Assembly (NCBI GenBank): GCA_023383055.1
Contig: JAHDYP010000005.1
Span: 46,395 to 88,930 of the forward strand
Length of the DNA stretch: 42,536 nucleotides
Source: Verrucomicrobiota bacterium
GTDB lineage: Bacteria > Verrucomicrobiota > Verrucomicrobiia > Limisphaerales > JAHDYP01
Reading direction: 5' to 3'
In this document: piece after piece, positions 18,568 to 27,000 of the stretch
How the letters are laid out: each line of letters opens with the position of its first letter
How positions within the stretch are numbered: position 1 is the stretch's first letter
The notes under the pieces: model-generated
What the model was told of the DNA's origin: nothing
What the model saw: only the letters and a program-made list of their open reading frames with translations
The model's database searches: none
Made by a program: the position numbers and the translations under genes

Positions 18568-19688
18568 GGCCTTAAAGAATCAGCGATGGTCAGCGTGTGA
18601 CATTCGGTGATGGTGGGAGGCTCAAGTCTATCCAGCAACCGCTCAATCACCCTCTCCGGCACGGCATTCGTCCGTCGGCGGTTCTGCGCAAGAATGGTCT
18701 GCAACGCAGGTTCGAGGTAAACGATTTCAACCCTCGCATTGTAGTCGGCAAACAACTTAATCCAGCGCCCGCGCATCTGGCGTGTGAGGTTGGTCGCGTT
18801 GAAGGCGAAGTCGCGTCCGGCGCGGAGATGTTCGCGGCATTGTTCGCGCGCCAACTGAATGACGGAGCCCTGATTGTCCGTGGCATCCATGTCGAGTTCG
18901 TCACGGATGGCGTCGAGCGACACGACCGGCAGTTTGGGACGATGCTTTGCCAGCCATGTGTCTTTGCCAGCGCCCGGCAGTCCGGACATGAGCGTCACCC
19001 GGCAGCGGTAGTCCTCGTGCGGTGTGTAGTGGAGGCTGGAGAGTTGGTCGCGGTAGAAGAGAAACCGGGCGTGATCATTCACGAACGGGTAAGGGCCGTC
19101 GAAACAGCCACGCTCATCGGCCACCAGCTTCCAGAGATGCAGAGCGTCCTCCGGGCGGGTCATCTCCCCGGCCTGGCGTCCGCGCGTGTCGGCGAGGGCG
19201 AACAGGTAGAGCAACCGGTTGTTCACCTGCCACGAAAGCGAGATGACCTCGTGCTCCGGCTTGTGCTTCTCCAACAGGAACGGTGGACGACCGTGGAAGC
19301 GGACGAGCGCAGCGATCTCCTCGCGCGGGACGAGGTCGCACTCCAGTCCACGCAGTTCGCGTCGGGCGATTTCGGCGCCCACCAGGCCGTGCTTGGGCGA
19401 ACGCGTGCGGCCCGTGTCCGGGTCGAGCACGGTGGTGGCGGGCTTGCCGGCGTCGTGGAACAGCCCGGCAAAGAGCAGCTTCAATTGTGTCGCGCGGTCG
19501 AGCGACGGCCAGTCGGCGAGCCGCTCCAGTTCGGCGCAAACCATGCGGGTGTGCGTCCACACGTCGCCCTCGGCGTGCCACTGCGTGTCCTGCTGGCAGT
19601 CGGCCATCGCGCGTGCCCACGGCTGGGCTTCGGCCCAGGCGAGGATTTGCGCGTTCGTGGCGCGAATAATGTCGGACCATCGTAACAT
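18564..19688 (-). CDS. HD-domain phosphohydrolase fused to polynucleotide kinase-like P-loop kinase
   Basis: A 374-residue two-domain protein. Residues about 30-190 form an HD phosphohydrolase domain (H46 in VWTHTRMV, the H78-D79 pair in LFHDAGKPATT, and H100 in SPKHG). Residues about 230-374 are an AAA_33/T4-Pnk-type kinase: Walker A SGLPGAGKDTW (235-245), VVSLDAIRDEL, the family-typical FNATNLTRQMR (296-306) and an Arg-rich lid QNRRRT. Such kinases phosphorylate 5'-OH RNA ends; the HD domain may process phosphate ends, which is inference. The ATG at 19688 (MLRWSDII) was chosen; the frame upstream to 19970 only reads through the decayed ADP-ribosylglycohydrolase. It overlaps the downstream nucleotidyltransferase by ATGA. 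It looks intact. Confidence 0.85.
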   Translation of the reverse strand: MLRWSDIIRATNAQILAWAEAQPWARAMADCQQDTQWHAEGDVWTHTRMVCAELERLADWPSLDRATQLKLLFAGLFHDAGKPATTVLDPDTGRTRSPKHGLVGAEIARRELRGLECDLVPREEIAALVRFHGRPPFLLEKHKPEHEVISLSWQVNNRLLYLFALADTRGRQAGEMTRPEDALHLWKLVADERGCFDGPYPFVNDHARFLFYRDQLSSLHYTPHEDYRCRVTLMSGLPGAGKDTWLAKHRPKLPVVSLDAIRDELDMDATDNQGSVIQLAREQCREHLRAGRDFAFNATNLTRQMRGRWIKLFADYNARVEIVYLEPALQTILAQNRRRTNAVPERVIERLLDRLEPPTITECHTLTIADSLRP

Positions 19689-19909
19689 ACGGGGCTTCAG
19701 GATACCGCACCCGGAGGCACTGTGCGAGAGTTTGACCCAGCCGGCCAGTTCGGCCAATCTCCTACCCGTGACGCTAACGCTGCCAGACACCATCGAAAAC
19801 TTCCGCCTGACGCCAGGCGAGGTCAGGGTTGAACTGGCTTGCGCCCTAATAACGCGCGCGGCCGGATCGGGCGCGCGGGCGCCACGGAACTTGCCGGCGT
19901 TGTCATCAT

Positions 19910-20167
19910 CCGCAATTGTTGACGTGCGCCACTGCCATAGCCGCGATCTGGCTCGCGCTCGTAGCGCCACATGAACTGGCGGGCCAGCGCATCCTCATGG
20001 ACGGTGCCCAGCAAGCGCAGCACCTCGACGATGGAAATGGCCATTTCTGTATCGTCGGTGTGCCACCAAGGACCGGCGGGCAACTCATCCTTGGTGATCA
20101 TGTCGTAGGCTAGGTCAAAGCGACCGAACATCATCTCACCAATGCCATCACCAATGGCTAAGCCTTC
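19910..20167 (-). pseudogene. ADP-ribosylglycohydrolase, N-terminal fragment
   Basis: Translation of 20167-19910 gives EGLAIGDGIGEMMFGRFDLA and, further on, WWHTDDTEMAISIVEVLR and RYEREPDRGYGSGARQQL. These are the first ~85 residues of the DraG-like ADP-ribosylglycohydrolase family, including the GDGxGE and TDDTEMA metal-site motifs. The family is about 300 residues long, so nearly three quarters is missing: after QLR the frame continues to 19823 as unrelated low-complexity sequence. The conserved GLAIGDG segment has no in-frame start codon, because a TAG lies five codons upstream; only MMFGRF at 20134 could start. The remaining stretch 19689-19909 before the HD-kinase start holds nothing recognisable. 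Confidence 0.75.
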
Positions 20168-20411
20168 CCAGAAACTCGGCTACCTCGACGCCATCGCCCG
20201 GATCCGGAGAGTCCGCGTGCTCCTTCTTCAAATCGTGATCCAGCGACATGAGAGCAGCGTCCGCCAGCACTTCATGACACTCAGCAACCATACGATGCGC
20301 GTCGCGCCAAACACGCCTCTGATACCTTGGCCCATGTTGAGCCACTGCAGATTCAAAGCCGCGAATCCGATCTGCGTCGTCCTCAAGATCGATGAGGGTG
20401 GTGCGATTCAT
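20148..20411 (-). pseudogene. cREC-like receiver domain (cyclic-phosphate-processing type), C-terminally truncated
   Basis: An 87-codon reading frame with the pattern of a stand-alone receiver-like domain: an acidic N-terminal strand TLIDLEDDADRIRGF and the hallmark MSLDHDL (D58, D60), followed by PGDGVEVAEFL. This matches the family I know as the cyclic-phosphate-processing receiver domain (cREC), which is associated with RNA-repair gene clusters. Members normally continue for about 40 more residues with a conserved HSSN-type segment. Here the frame ends at LGRLSHW and merges, out of frame, into the ADP-ribosylglycohydrolase fragment, so a deletion is likely. The start MNRTTL at 20411 is preferred over an ATG 12 codons upstream. 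It lies 40 nt after the RNA ligase stop. Confidence 0.6.
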
Positions 20412-20451
20412 AGACCACTCCATTCTGTATGCCCGAAAAGAAACCATCCCT

Positions 20452-21192
20452 TTACGCCCAAATCTCGACTCCTTCCGCCAGTTGATTCGGCACCATCGCT
20501 TGATGCTGCCAGTGCTCGCTTTGTTTCACCTTTTCCACGAATTCGGGCCGGACCATTTTCGCTCGGCCAGTCACGAAACCGCTGGCTTCGGTGCGCATGT
20601 AGAGCCCTTCCATCAGGTGGTCCGTCCTGCCGGTGACGGGATTGTCGAACGCGCTGTCGAAGGCGGACGGGCGGATGAGCGCTCGCAGTTCCTCGGCTGT
20701 GGCGGGGCCGCGATGGAGCACGGGCACGGTGTGAAGGCCGGTGCCGTCGAGCATTCGCAGGCGCGTGGCGAGGTCGAGGAACTGCGCCGCGTCCTTGTCG
20801 TAAATGTCAAACTCGAAGAAGTAGTGCGGCAGTGCGCGGTAGTGGACGGAGTGTTTGGCGTACATCCATTCGCCGTAGAGGATGAACCGGCTGCCGAGCA
20901 TCGCCTCCAGCGCGGGACGCTTCACGGAGGTCCACTGCTTGAAGAGGTCATACTGCGGGTGCATGCCCTCGGTGATTTCATGGCCCCGGCATTGCAGGAC
21001 CATGCGCCCGTGCGAGGTGAAGTGGATGCCCACGTTCGTGCCGTCAATCTTCTCCTCCACGATGAGCGACGGATCGGCGATGAACGCCTCGGATTCCGTC
21101 CGGCCCAGGTGTTTGTCGTCGTCCGTGCCCTTCGAACCGAAGAGATGCGGCGTGCGCGGGTATTTAATGAAATCGTCGCGGCTGGCACCCAT
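20452..21192 (-). CDS. ATP-dependent RNA ligase (Rnl2/T4 Rnl2-like family)
   Basis: A 246-residue nucleotidyltransferase-superfamily ligase that would seal 3'-OH/5'-phosphate RNA ends via a lysine-AMP intermediate. All core motifs can be read: motif I EEKIDGTN with nucleophile K48, motif III around [15 protein letters not shown], motif IIIa FFEFDIYD, motif IV EGLYMR (195-200) and motif V AKMVR with K212. Length suits a minimal Rnl2-type catalytic domain without a large accessory domain. It starts 3 nt after the upstream nucleotidyltransferase stop and so is translationally coupled to it. Kinase and ligase in the same cluster form a heal-and-seal pair. Confidence 0.9.
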   Translation of the reverse strand: MGASRDDFIKYPRTPHLFGSKGTDDDKHLGRTESEAFIADPSLIVEEKIDGTNVGIHFTSHGRMVLQCRGHEITEGMHPQYDLFKQWTSVKRPALEAMLGSRFILYGEWMYAKHSVHYRALPHYFFEFDIYDKDAAQFLDLATRLRMLDGTGLHTVPVLHRGPATAEELRALIRPSAFDSAFDNPVTGRTDHLMEGLYMRTEASGFVTGRAKMVRPEFVEKVKQSEHWQHQAMVPNQLAEGVEIWA

Positions 21193-21195
21193 GAT

Positions 21196-22224
21196 TCACC
21201 TTTCGCTCGTGGCGGCCATTTCCCGCCGGGCTTTGATGAGGAACCGGTTCGCCGCTTCGTAGTCGGGGCGTTCGGGCAGTTTGGTTTCCGCCAGGGCGCG
21301 CTCGAAGTCGCGGTGGAGTTCCTGGCGCCAGGCGTTCAGTTCGATCCACGGCACTTCGCCACGTTTGACGGCAAGCAGGCGGTCGCGGTGGGCTTCGACG
21401 CGCACGGGCACGCGGCCATTCCGCAGCCTGGCCGCGCCGGTCAGCAGCAGCCGCAGCAGGTGCATGGCGTGTTTCCAGCGCACTTCACCGTGGCTTGCCG
21501 AGCCGGAGCGGGTGGCCCGCCTGCCGTCGTCTCCTGCGGACTTCGTCCCGGCAGCTCTCGCCCTGCGCTTCGCGTCGCGCGAAGGCTGGTTGCGGAGGTC
21601 TTGCTCGATCTTCTTGAACTGGCTCATGGCGTAGCCGTTGAAGGTCTGGAAGATCATCTGGCTCAGGAACCCTTCGCGCATGGCCAGCAGTTCCTCGCCG
21701 AGTGGGGTGACTTTTTCGACCATTGGCGAGTAGAGGCATTCGAGGATGTTCGGGTTGGCCTTCAGGGCCATCGCCAGAAATTTGTGCAGCTCCCAGTAGC
21801 AGCTTTGCGCCGCGTTGTCCTCGAATTGCTCGGGCGCGCCGAACAGTGACCACTGCAGGTCCGCCGGCGCGAGGTAGATCCCGCGCCGGTCCGTGTCAGA
21901 GTCGCCGGTGTCGAGCCCATACGCACGCGAGCCAACGACACAGCGGTAGATGATGAGGTCCTCCAATTCAAAACCCTCCGATGCCTGAGAAGCGGGAAGC
22001 CGGTCCTTGAAATGCTTGAGCACCTCCAGTTGCTCGCGCGTGAGCGAGGCCTCGAATCCATCGGGGAAGCGAACGAGAAAATGCCTCTCCTCCAGGTTCG
22101 CGGGGGTGCGCGTCACCACCCCCACCGCGCCACGGGGATGGACGAGCGAGTTGTTGGTCCCGCGCACCTCCACGAGCGAGACCACCTGCGTTCCGGCGAA
22201 GACGTTGTTCGGCTGATGCGACAT
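21196..22224 (-). CDS. Predicted nucleotidyltransferase (YcgL-like, long form) with an in-frame insertion
   Basis: A 342-residue paralogue of the nucleotidyltransferase at 17842-18567. Residues 1-70 form a small beta-rich N-terminal domain (VRFPDGFEASLTREQLEVLK). The catalytic motif is YRCVVGSRAYGLDTGDSDTD (93-112), with D110 and D112 as likely metal ligands. The helical part contains LECLYSPMVEKVTPLGEELL and GEVRWKHAMHLLRLLLTGAA. Between FKKIEQDLRN and GEVRWK lies a basic segment of about 33 residues (213-245) that looks foreign to the family. The gene is otherwise complete, with family residues continuing to the C-terminus. It sits 2 nt after the Hen1 remnant. Substrate unknown. Confidence 0.85.
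   Translation of the reverse strand: MSHQPNNVFAGTQVVSLVEVRGTNNSLVHPRGAVGVVTRTPANLEERHFLVRFPDGFEASLTREQLEVLKHFKDRLPASQASEGFELEDLIIYRCVVGSRAYGLDTGDSDTDRRGIYLAPADLQWSLFGAPEQFEDNAAQSCYWELHKFLAMALKANPNILECLYSPMVEKVTPLGEELLAMREGFLSQMIFQTFNGYAMSQFKKIEQDLRNQPSRDAKRRARAAGTKSAGDDGRRATRSGSASHGEVRWKHAMHLLRLLLTGAARLRNGRVPVRVEAHRDRLLAVKRGEVPWIELNAWRQELHRDFERALAETKLPERPDYEAANRFLIKARREMAATSER
21490..21588. repeat. Putative 99-bp in-frame insertion element in the nucleotidyltransferase gene
   Basis: This stretch encodes a Ser/Arg/Gly/Asp-rich segment (PSRDAKRRARAAGTKSAG, then DDGRRATRSGSASH) between two conserved family blocks. The DNA is rich in short GC palindromic words such as ttcgcgtcgcgcgaa. Its length is a multiple of three and it contains no stop. 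It resembles the selfish coding elements that insert in frame into genes of other bacteria; only one copy is visible in the window. Confidence 0.45.
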
Positions 22225-22226
22225 GG

Positions 22227-22604
22227 CTACGAAAGCCTCTCAACCACCCCCATCTGCGTCGGCGCGCCCACCGCCGCGTCTTCCGGGCCGACCGGAAGGA
22301 AGCGTACGGAATAACGGCGCGTGATCGCGTCGCGCTCGGGATGCGTCGCCAGCCAGCCTTCTCCGTGGCGGAGGAGCTTGGCCACTTCGTCATCGCCCAC
22401 CCAGTAGTGCTTGTCGTTGTCGAGCACGGGTATGAGCACGTAGAGATGGCTCAGAAGTTGGTGCAGCGGCAGCGTGGCTTCGGGATAAAAGACATGCGCC
22501 TTGCCGAAGGAGAGTTCAAACGACTGCGCCCGGGCCGGATTCTTGCGGAGCAGGTAACCCAGATCGGTTGCAGGACGGTGGGTGGTGGACAGAGTCAGCA
22601 GCAT
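22227..22604 (-). pseudogene. Hen1 (RNA 3'-terminal 2'-O-methyltransferase) remnant with internal deletion and no methyltransferase domain
   Basis: A 125-codon frame made of two separate pieces of the bacterial Hen1 N-terminal domain. Residues 1-44 (TTHRPATDLGYLLRKNP, FELSFGKAHVFYPEAT) are the start of that domain. Residues 45-98 (LLSHLYVLIPVLDNDKHYWV, KLLRHGEGWLATHPERDAIT) are its end. The ~115 residues normally between them are missing at about 22472, in frame, and the C-terminal SAM-dependent methyltransferase domain is gone; the last 27 residues (SVRFLPVGPEDAAVGAP...) do not resemble Hen1. Intact Hen1 protects repaired RNA by 3'-terminal ribose methylation and travels with Pnkp. The ATG overlaps the ATPase stop (TGATG), so it is probably still transcribed. 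Confidence 0.8.
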
Positions 22605-23998
22605 CAGCTTCTGGATTCCAAGTCATACAGGTCTTGCAACGTATGCACCCGCACGTCTGTCAGGCGAGCCTTGGCCGAGCTTTTCCTCACAAACACCCGG
22701 CGGCCAATCGTGGCGTTGCGGGCGTTGGGGTAGCGGCGGACTTTTCCGTCCAGTTCCGCGGCCAGCCCAGCAAGCGAAGACACGTCGCCCCATTTGCATT
22801 CGCCCAAGTCCGTCCAGTTGTCCTGCCGGACGCCGACCACGTCCACCTGCACGTCAGCGGCCCAGTATTCGCCGATGGTGAACGGCGCGCGGACGCCTTC
22901 CCGGAGGTAGAGCAGCGGCAAGCTTTCGCGGCAGAGGCGCTCGAAGCAGCGGCCAAAGTAGGCGTCCAGTTCAGGCCGCACGACTTCGGCGAAGCCGCGC
23001 GTCGGGCCCAGCAGGCGCAGCACGCTTTGGTGCGGAAACACGAACCGGAACCAGAACCGCAACAGCGGATCGTCCAGCGCGTAACGCACCGAGCGCGTGC
23101 TCGGCTCGGCTTCGGTCACGGGGTAGCGGCGCTGCAAGTAGCCCAGTTCGACCAGCGTATTCAGGTGGTAGTTCAGCCCGCGCACGTCAATGCCGGTGGA
23201 CTTGGCGAGTTGCGCGGGGCTGCTCTTGCCTTGGGCCAGGGCCATCAGCACGGAATGGTAGGGCACCAGATCCCGGAGCTCTTCGTGCAGCAGGAATTCC
23301 GGTTCACGCGCCAAAACGGCGTTCTCGTCGAGCAGCCGGGTGATGAGATTTTGCTCCACCGACTCCGCTCCGTCAAAGGCCAGCAGATAGGCCGGCACGC
23401 CGCCGCAGACGGCATAGACGCGCGCCTGGTCCACCGTGGAGAAGCGCGGATGGAAGCGCGCGGCTTCGAGGTAGCCAAAAGGACGAAGGAAAATCTGCGC
23501 CGTCCGCCGTCCGAACAGCGGACTGCGCTGCCCCAACACTTCGCGCTCCATGAAGCCGATGTAGGAGCCGCACAGAATCAGCAGCATCCGGCCCGAGCGC
23601 GACCAGTGGCGGTCCCACAGTCCCTGGAGAACCGAGGGCAGTTCGGGACTGGCCTCGGCGATCCATTGGAACTCGTCCAGCGCCAGGATGAACCTGCCCT
23701 TGCCGGGCAGCCGCTGAGTGACGAGATCCAGGGCGGACTTCCAGTTCGTCACGCGGGCCTGGGCCAGCAGGGAGTCGCCGACCGCGCGGGCGGCGGCTTC
23801 GAGGAACTCCTGAAGTTGCGCCTCGCCGGAAGCGCGTTTGCCCACGAAATAGAGGCCGGGCTTGTCGGACATGAAGTGGACGATCAACTCGCTCTTGCCC
23901 ACGCGCCGCCGTCCATAGATGGGAATGAAGCCGCTCCGCGCCGCGGACCATGCCTCTTGCAGCGCCTTCAGTTCACGGGTGCGACCCAGAAACTTCAT
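22604..23998 (-). CDS. AAA/STAND-type ATPase with C-terminal DUF234 (PD-(D/E)xK-like) domain
   Basis: A 464-residue protein of the archaeal-ATPase-like (COG1672) group. Walker A is YGRRRVGKSEL (28-38) and Walker B is FILALDEFQW (103-112). A sensor segment LILCGSYIGFME follows. The middle contains a winged-helix region (SSPAQLAKSTGIDVRGLNYHL). The C-terminal part carries the DUF234-type nuclease-like core DVQVDVVG...LGECKWG, with E400 and K402 at the expected positions. Its substrate is unknown; such ATPases occur in conflict or stress loci. It is the first gene of the RNA-repair run: a promoter lies almost directly at its ATG, and its stop overlaps the Hen1 remnant by one base. Confidence 0.85.
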   Translation of the reverse strand: MKFLGRTRELKALQEAWSAARSGFIPIYGRRRVGKSELIVHFMSDKPGLYFVGKRASGEAQLQEFLEAAARAVGDSLLAQARVTNWKSALDLVTQRLPGKGRFILALDEFQWIAEASPELPSVLQGLWDRHWSRSGRMLLILCGSYIGFMEREVLGQRSPLFGRRTAQIFLRPFGYLEAARFHPRFSTVDQARVYAVCGGVPAYLLAFDGAESVEQNLITRLLDENAVLAREPEFLLHEELRDLVPYHSVLMALAQGKSSPAQLAKSTGIDVRGLNYHLNTLVELGYLQRRYPVTEAEPSTRSVRYALDDPLLRFWFRFVFPHQSVLRLLGPTRGFAEVVRPELDAYFGRCFERLCRESLPLLYLREGVRAPFTIGEYWAADVQVDVVGVRQDNWTDLGECKWGDVSSLAGLAAELDGKVRRYPNARNATIGRRVFVRKSSAKARLTDVRVHTLQDLYDLESRS

Positions 23999-24007
23999 GC
24001 GGCCTTG

Positions 24008-24035
24008 AGGGTATCACCCAAACACACTTCGTCAA
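24008..24035 (-). promoter_or_regulatory. Promoter of the ATPase/RNA-repair operon; transcript nearly leaderless
   Basis: On the minus strand TTGACG (24035-24030), a 16-base spacer and TACCCT (24013-24008) end only nine bases before the ATG at 23998. With the usual ~7-base distance, transcription would start two or three bases before the start codon, so the mRNA would be leaderless or nearly so. Confidence 0.5.
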
Positions 24036-24071
24036 ACTATGTTTCGATGATGTTCAGTTCAGGCTAACTAA

Positions 24072-24095
24072 CCCGGCTTTCCTGCGGAAACCGGG
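24072..24095 (-). terminator. Strong hairpin directly after the giant gene's stop codon
   Basis: Arms cccggctttcc (24072-24082) and ggaaaccggg (24086-24095) pair over ten bases with a single bulged base and a three-base loop, starting right after the TAG at 24098-24096. No T-run follows on the minus strand, so it may be a weak terminator, an mRNA 3'-end stabiliser or a REP-like dispersed palindrome. The remaining gap up to 23999 holds the promoter of the next gene. Confidence 0.45.
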
Positions 24096-27000
24096 CTACC
24101 GCTCGAACCGCAACCGGAGGAACCACGGCCCGGGCTGCAGCGGGACCCGAAGTTCACGCAGGCCGGTCTCCGGATCGATGCGCTCGTCGCGCATGGGCGC
24201 CGCTTCCCAATGCACCAGATCCGAGCTCTGCTCCAGCCCGACCCAGCCGCTGCGGGGAGCGCGCCAGCGCACCACGATCTCCGGACCGGCTCCTCCGCCA
24301 CTGGGCTGGGCATTTCCGGGCACACGGGGAACGAACTCGATGCTGGTGAAGATGGGCCGGCTCACCGAACCAACCGGTTCAACACCGTTCCCCGACGGCG
24401 CGATGTAGTCGGTCAGGCTCAACACCACCGTGCCCGCGGCGCCGAACCCGAATCCCTCCCCGCCTTCGGCCAGGATCCGCTCGGGCGTCAGGCCTGTAAT
24501 GTCCTCGTAGTAAACCGCAATGCGTCCACCCCCGCCGCCGGCGGCGATTCCGCCGACACCGTTGCCACCGTGGGCCTGTACCAAACCGCTGCCGGAGAAC
24601 GAGCGCGCGACGAGCTTGATCGAGCCGCCGCTGCCGCCGCCACCCCAGCCCGCGCCTGCTCCGCCATTGGAAACCAGGTTGCCATTCAACACCAGGTCAC
24701 GCACATGAAGGCGGATGACGCCGCCGCCGTTGCCGGCCGCGCCGTTGTCGGAACCGCCGCCGCTGCCGGGATCGTTGGGATCATCGGGATCACCGTAAAG
24801 AACGTTGACGGTGCCGCCCACGCTGCCGAAAGCGCCGCTGCCGCCGTGGCTGCCGCCGTTGCGCCGCGTGCTGCCGCCAGTGGAGGTATTGCCCAAGGTG
24901 CGACCCTCATTTTCGGAGTGGCCCCCGGAGCGGCCACCCAGGTAACCCCGGGCGGTTACATCGATCCGGCTCTCGGCATTGACGGCCAGGGTTTCGTCCA
25001 CAATGAGTTCCACTCCGTATTGTGAAACCAGATCGCCGACCGGGTGGCTCAACCAGCTTCCGTCCGCGATCTCGGCCGTGGTCGCGCGCAACCGTCCACG
25101 GCGATCCGCACGCGCGCGGTCGGCATCCACCAGATCCACCTTCGCGCCACCTCGTAGTGCGAAGTGCGTGACGTGCAGCGACGCCGAGTAGCCGTTCCCG
25201 ACTGCCGCGACCGCCGTCAGGTCGCCGTCCAGCGGATCGGTGGTGATGGTGTTGGCGGAGTTGGCAACGATGCGGAAGGTGGTGGCATTCGCCGCGTTGG
25301 GCCGCAGATCGAGGCCGATCAGGCCACCGGGGATGAACGAGGCATTGGCATCCGTCAGTTCATGAGCCGCGAGCGCCGTGCTGCTGCCGCCGGCCAGTGA
25401 CAATACCGGGGTGAAGCGCACGGGCGTGTTCGTGCCGCGGGCGTCGATGGCCAGCCGGCCCAGGGGTGCGTCCGGCCCCTCGAGATAGATGCTGCCGGGT
25501 GTGCCATGCTGAACACCGTTCGCTCCACCGATGGATTCCACCGCGGCAAAGTCGAAGCCGTCCGCCTGATCGTAAAACAGGGCCACGCGACCACCACCGC
25601 CGCCGCCGCCGATGCCGGAAATGCCCATCCCGCCGTTGGCACGGATCGTCCCGCCACCATCCAGGCTGCCGGCCACGAGCTTGATGCCGCCACCGGCACC
25701 ACCGCCGCCCCAGCCGGCACCATGGCCGCCGTTGGCGAGAATCTCGCCCTCCAGCACGACGGCCTGGGCATGAATGCGCACCAGACCACCACCGTTGCCG
25801 CCCGCACCGTTGTCCGAACCACCGCCGCTGCCCAGCGCGCTGGGATCGCGGAAGGAGCCATAGACGGCACTGGCGAACTGCTCCTGAGAACCGAAGCCGC
25901 CCAAGCCGCCGTAGCTGCCGCCGTTGCGCCGCAGGCTGCCAGCTTCCACCGTGTTGCCCAGCGTGCGCCCAATGTCACCCACGTTGGGCCCGCTGCGTCC
26001 GCCCAGATAGCCGCGCCCGCTCACGTCGATCCGGCTGTTGGTCGAAACCACCAGGCTCTCCGTGGCGATCAGCAGCCGGTGCTCGCTGGTCAACCCGGCG
26101 ACCGGATGCGTCAGCACCGCGCCGTTGGTCAGGGTCAAGGTCGTCAAATTCAGGTCCGTAGCCCAGACCGTGACGTTGTCCAGCAGCACATGTTCGCCGG
26201 CGAGCGTGGCCGGCAAGGGTGTTTCCCGGCCGTTGCCGCGCACGATCAAGTGCGGTAGTTGACGGTCGGCCTGCAGGAAGATCGTGCCGGAAGCACCGTC
26301 ATTTGCCCCGGAACCGCCGTACGTTTCGACCCGGCCAAAGTCAAAGCCGTCGGCTTGGGTGTAATACAAGGCGATGCGTCCGCCGCCACCGCCGCCGCTG
26401 ATGCTGGAAACGCCCGTCCCGCCGTTGGCACGGATCGCACCGCCACCGCCCAGACTGCCGACAGTCAACCGGATGCCCCCGCCCGCTCCGCCGCCGCCCC
26501 AACCCGCGCCGTTGCCGCCGTTGGCCAAGATTTCGCCCTCCAGGAACAAGTCGTCCACGTCGATGCGGAGCAGGCCACCGCCGTTGCCACCGGGGCCGTT
26601 GTCCGAACCGCCGCCGCTGCCCAGCTGGTTCGGATCGCGGAAGTCGCCATAGACATCATTGGCATACTGTTCTGTGCTGCCGAAAGCCCCAAGGCCACCG
26701 TAGCTGCCGCCGTTGCGCCGCAGGCTGCCACCTTCCACCGTGTTGCCCAGCGTACGGCCCTCGTTGCTCCCGTAATTCCCTCCGCTCCATCCGCCCAGAT
26801 ACCCCCGGCCGCTCACGTCGATGCGGCTGTCCGCAGACACGATCAGGATGTCGGTGTTGATTTCCAGACCGGGTGCCGCCGTCAACGTGGCACCCGGATG
26901 ACGCAATACCGATCCATTCGTGAGCACGAGGCTGGCAACGGTCACATTCGTGGCGGACACGAGTGCATTGTCCAGAACCACGTACTCATCGCCCAGGAAC

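Noticed and set aside
19689..19970. Longer start for the HD-kinase gene
   Set aside because: The added residues are low-complexity and lie on the decayed ADP-ribosylglycohydrolase; the HD region needs only the start at 19688.
22568..24067. Plus-strand open frame of 499 codons
   Set aside because: Mirror of the AAA/DUF234 ATPase, whose Walker motifs lie on the minus strand; the plus reading has none.
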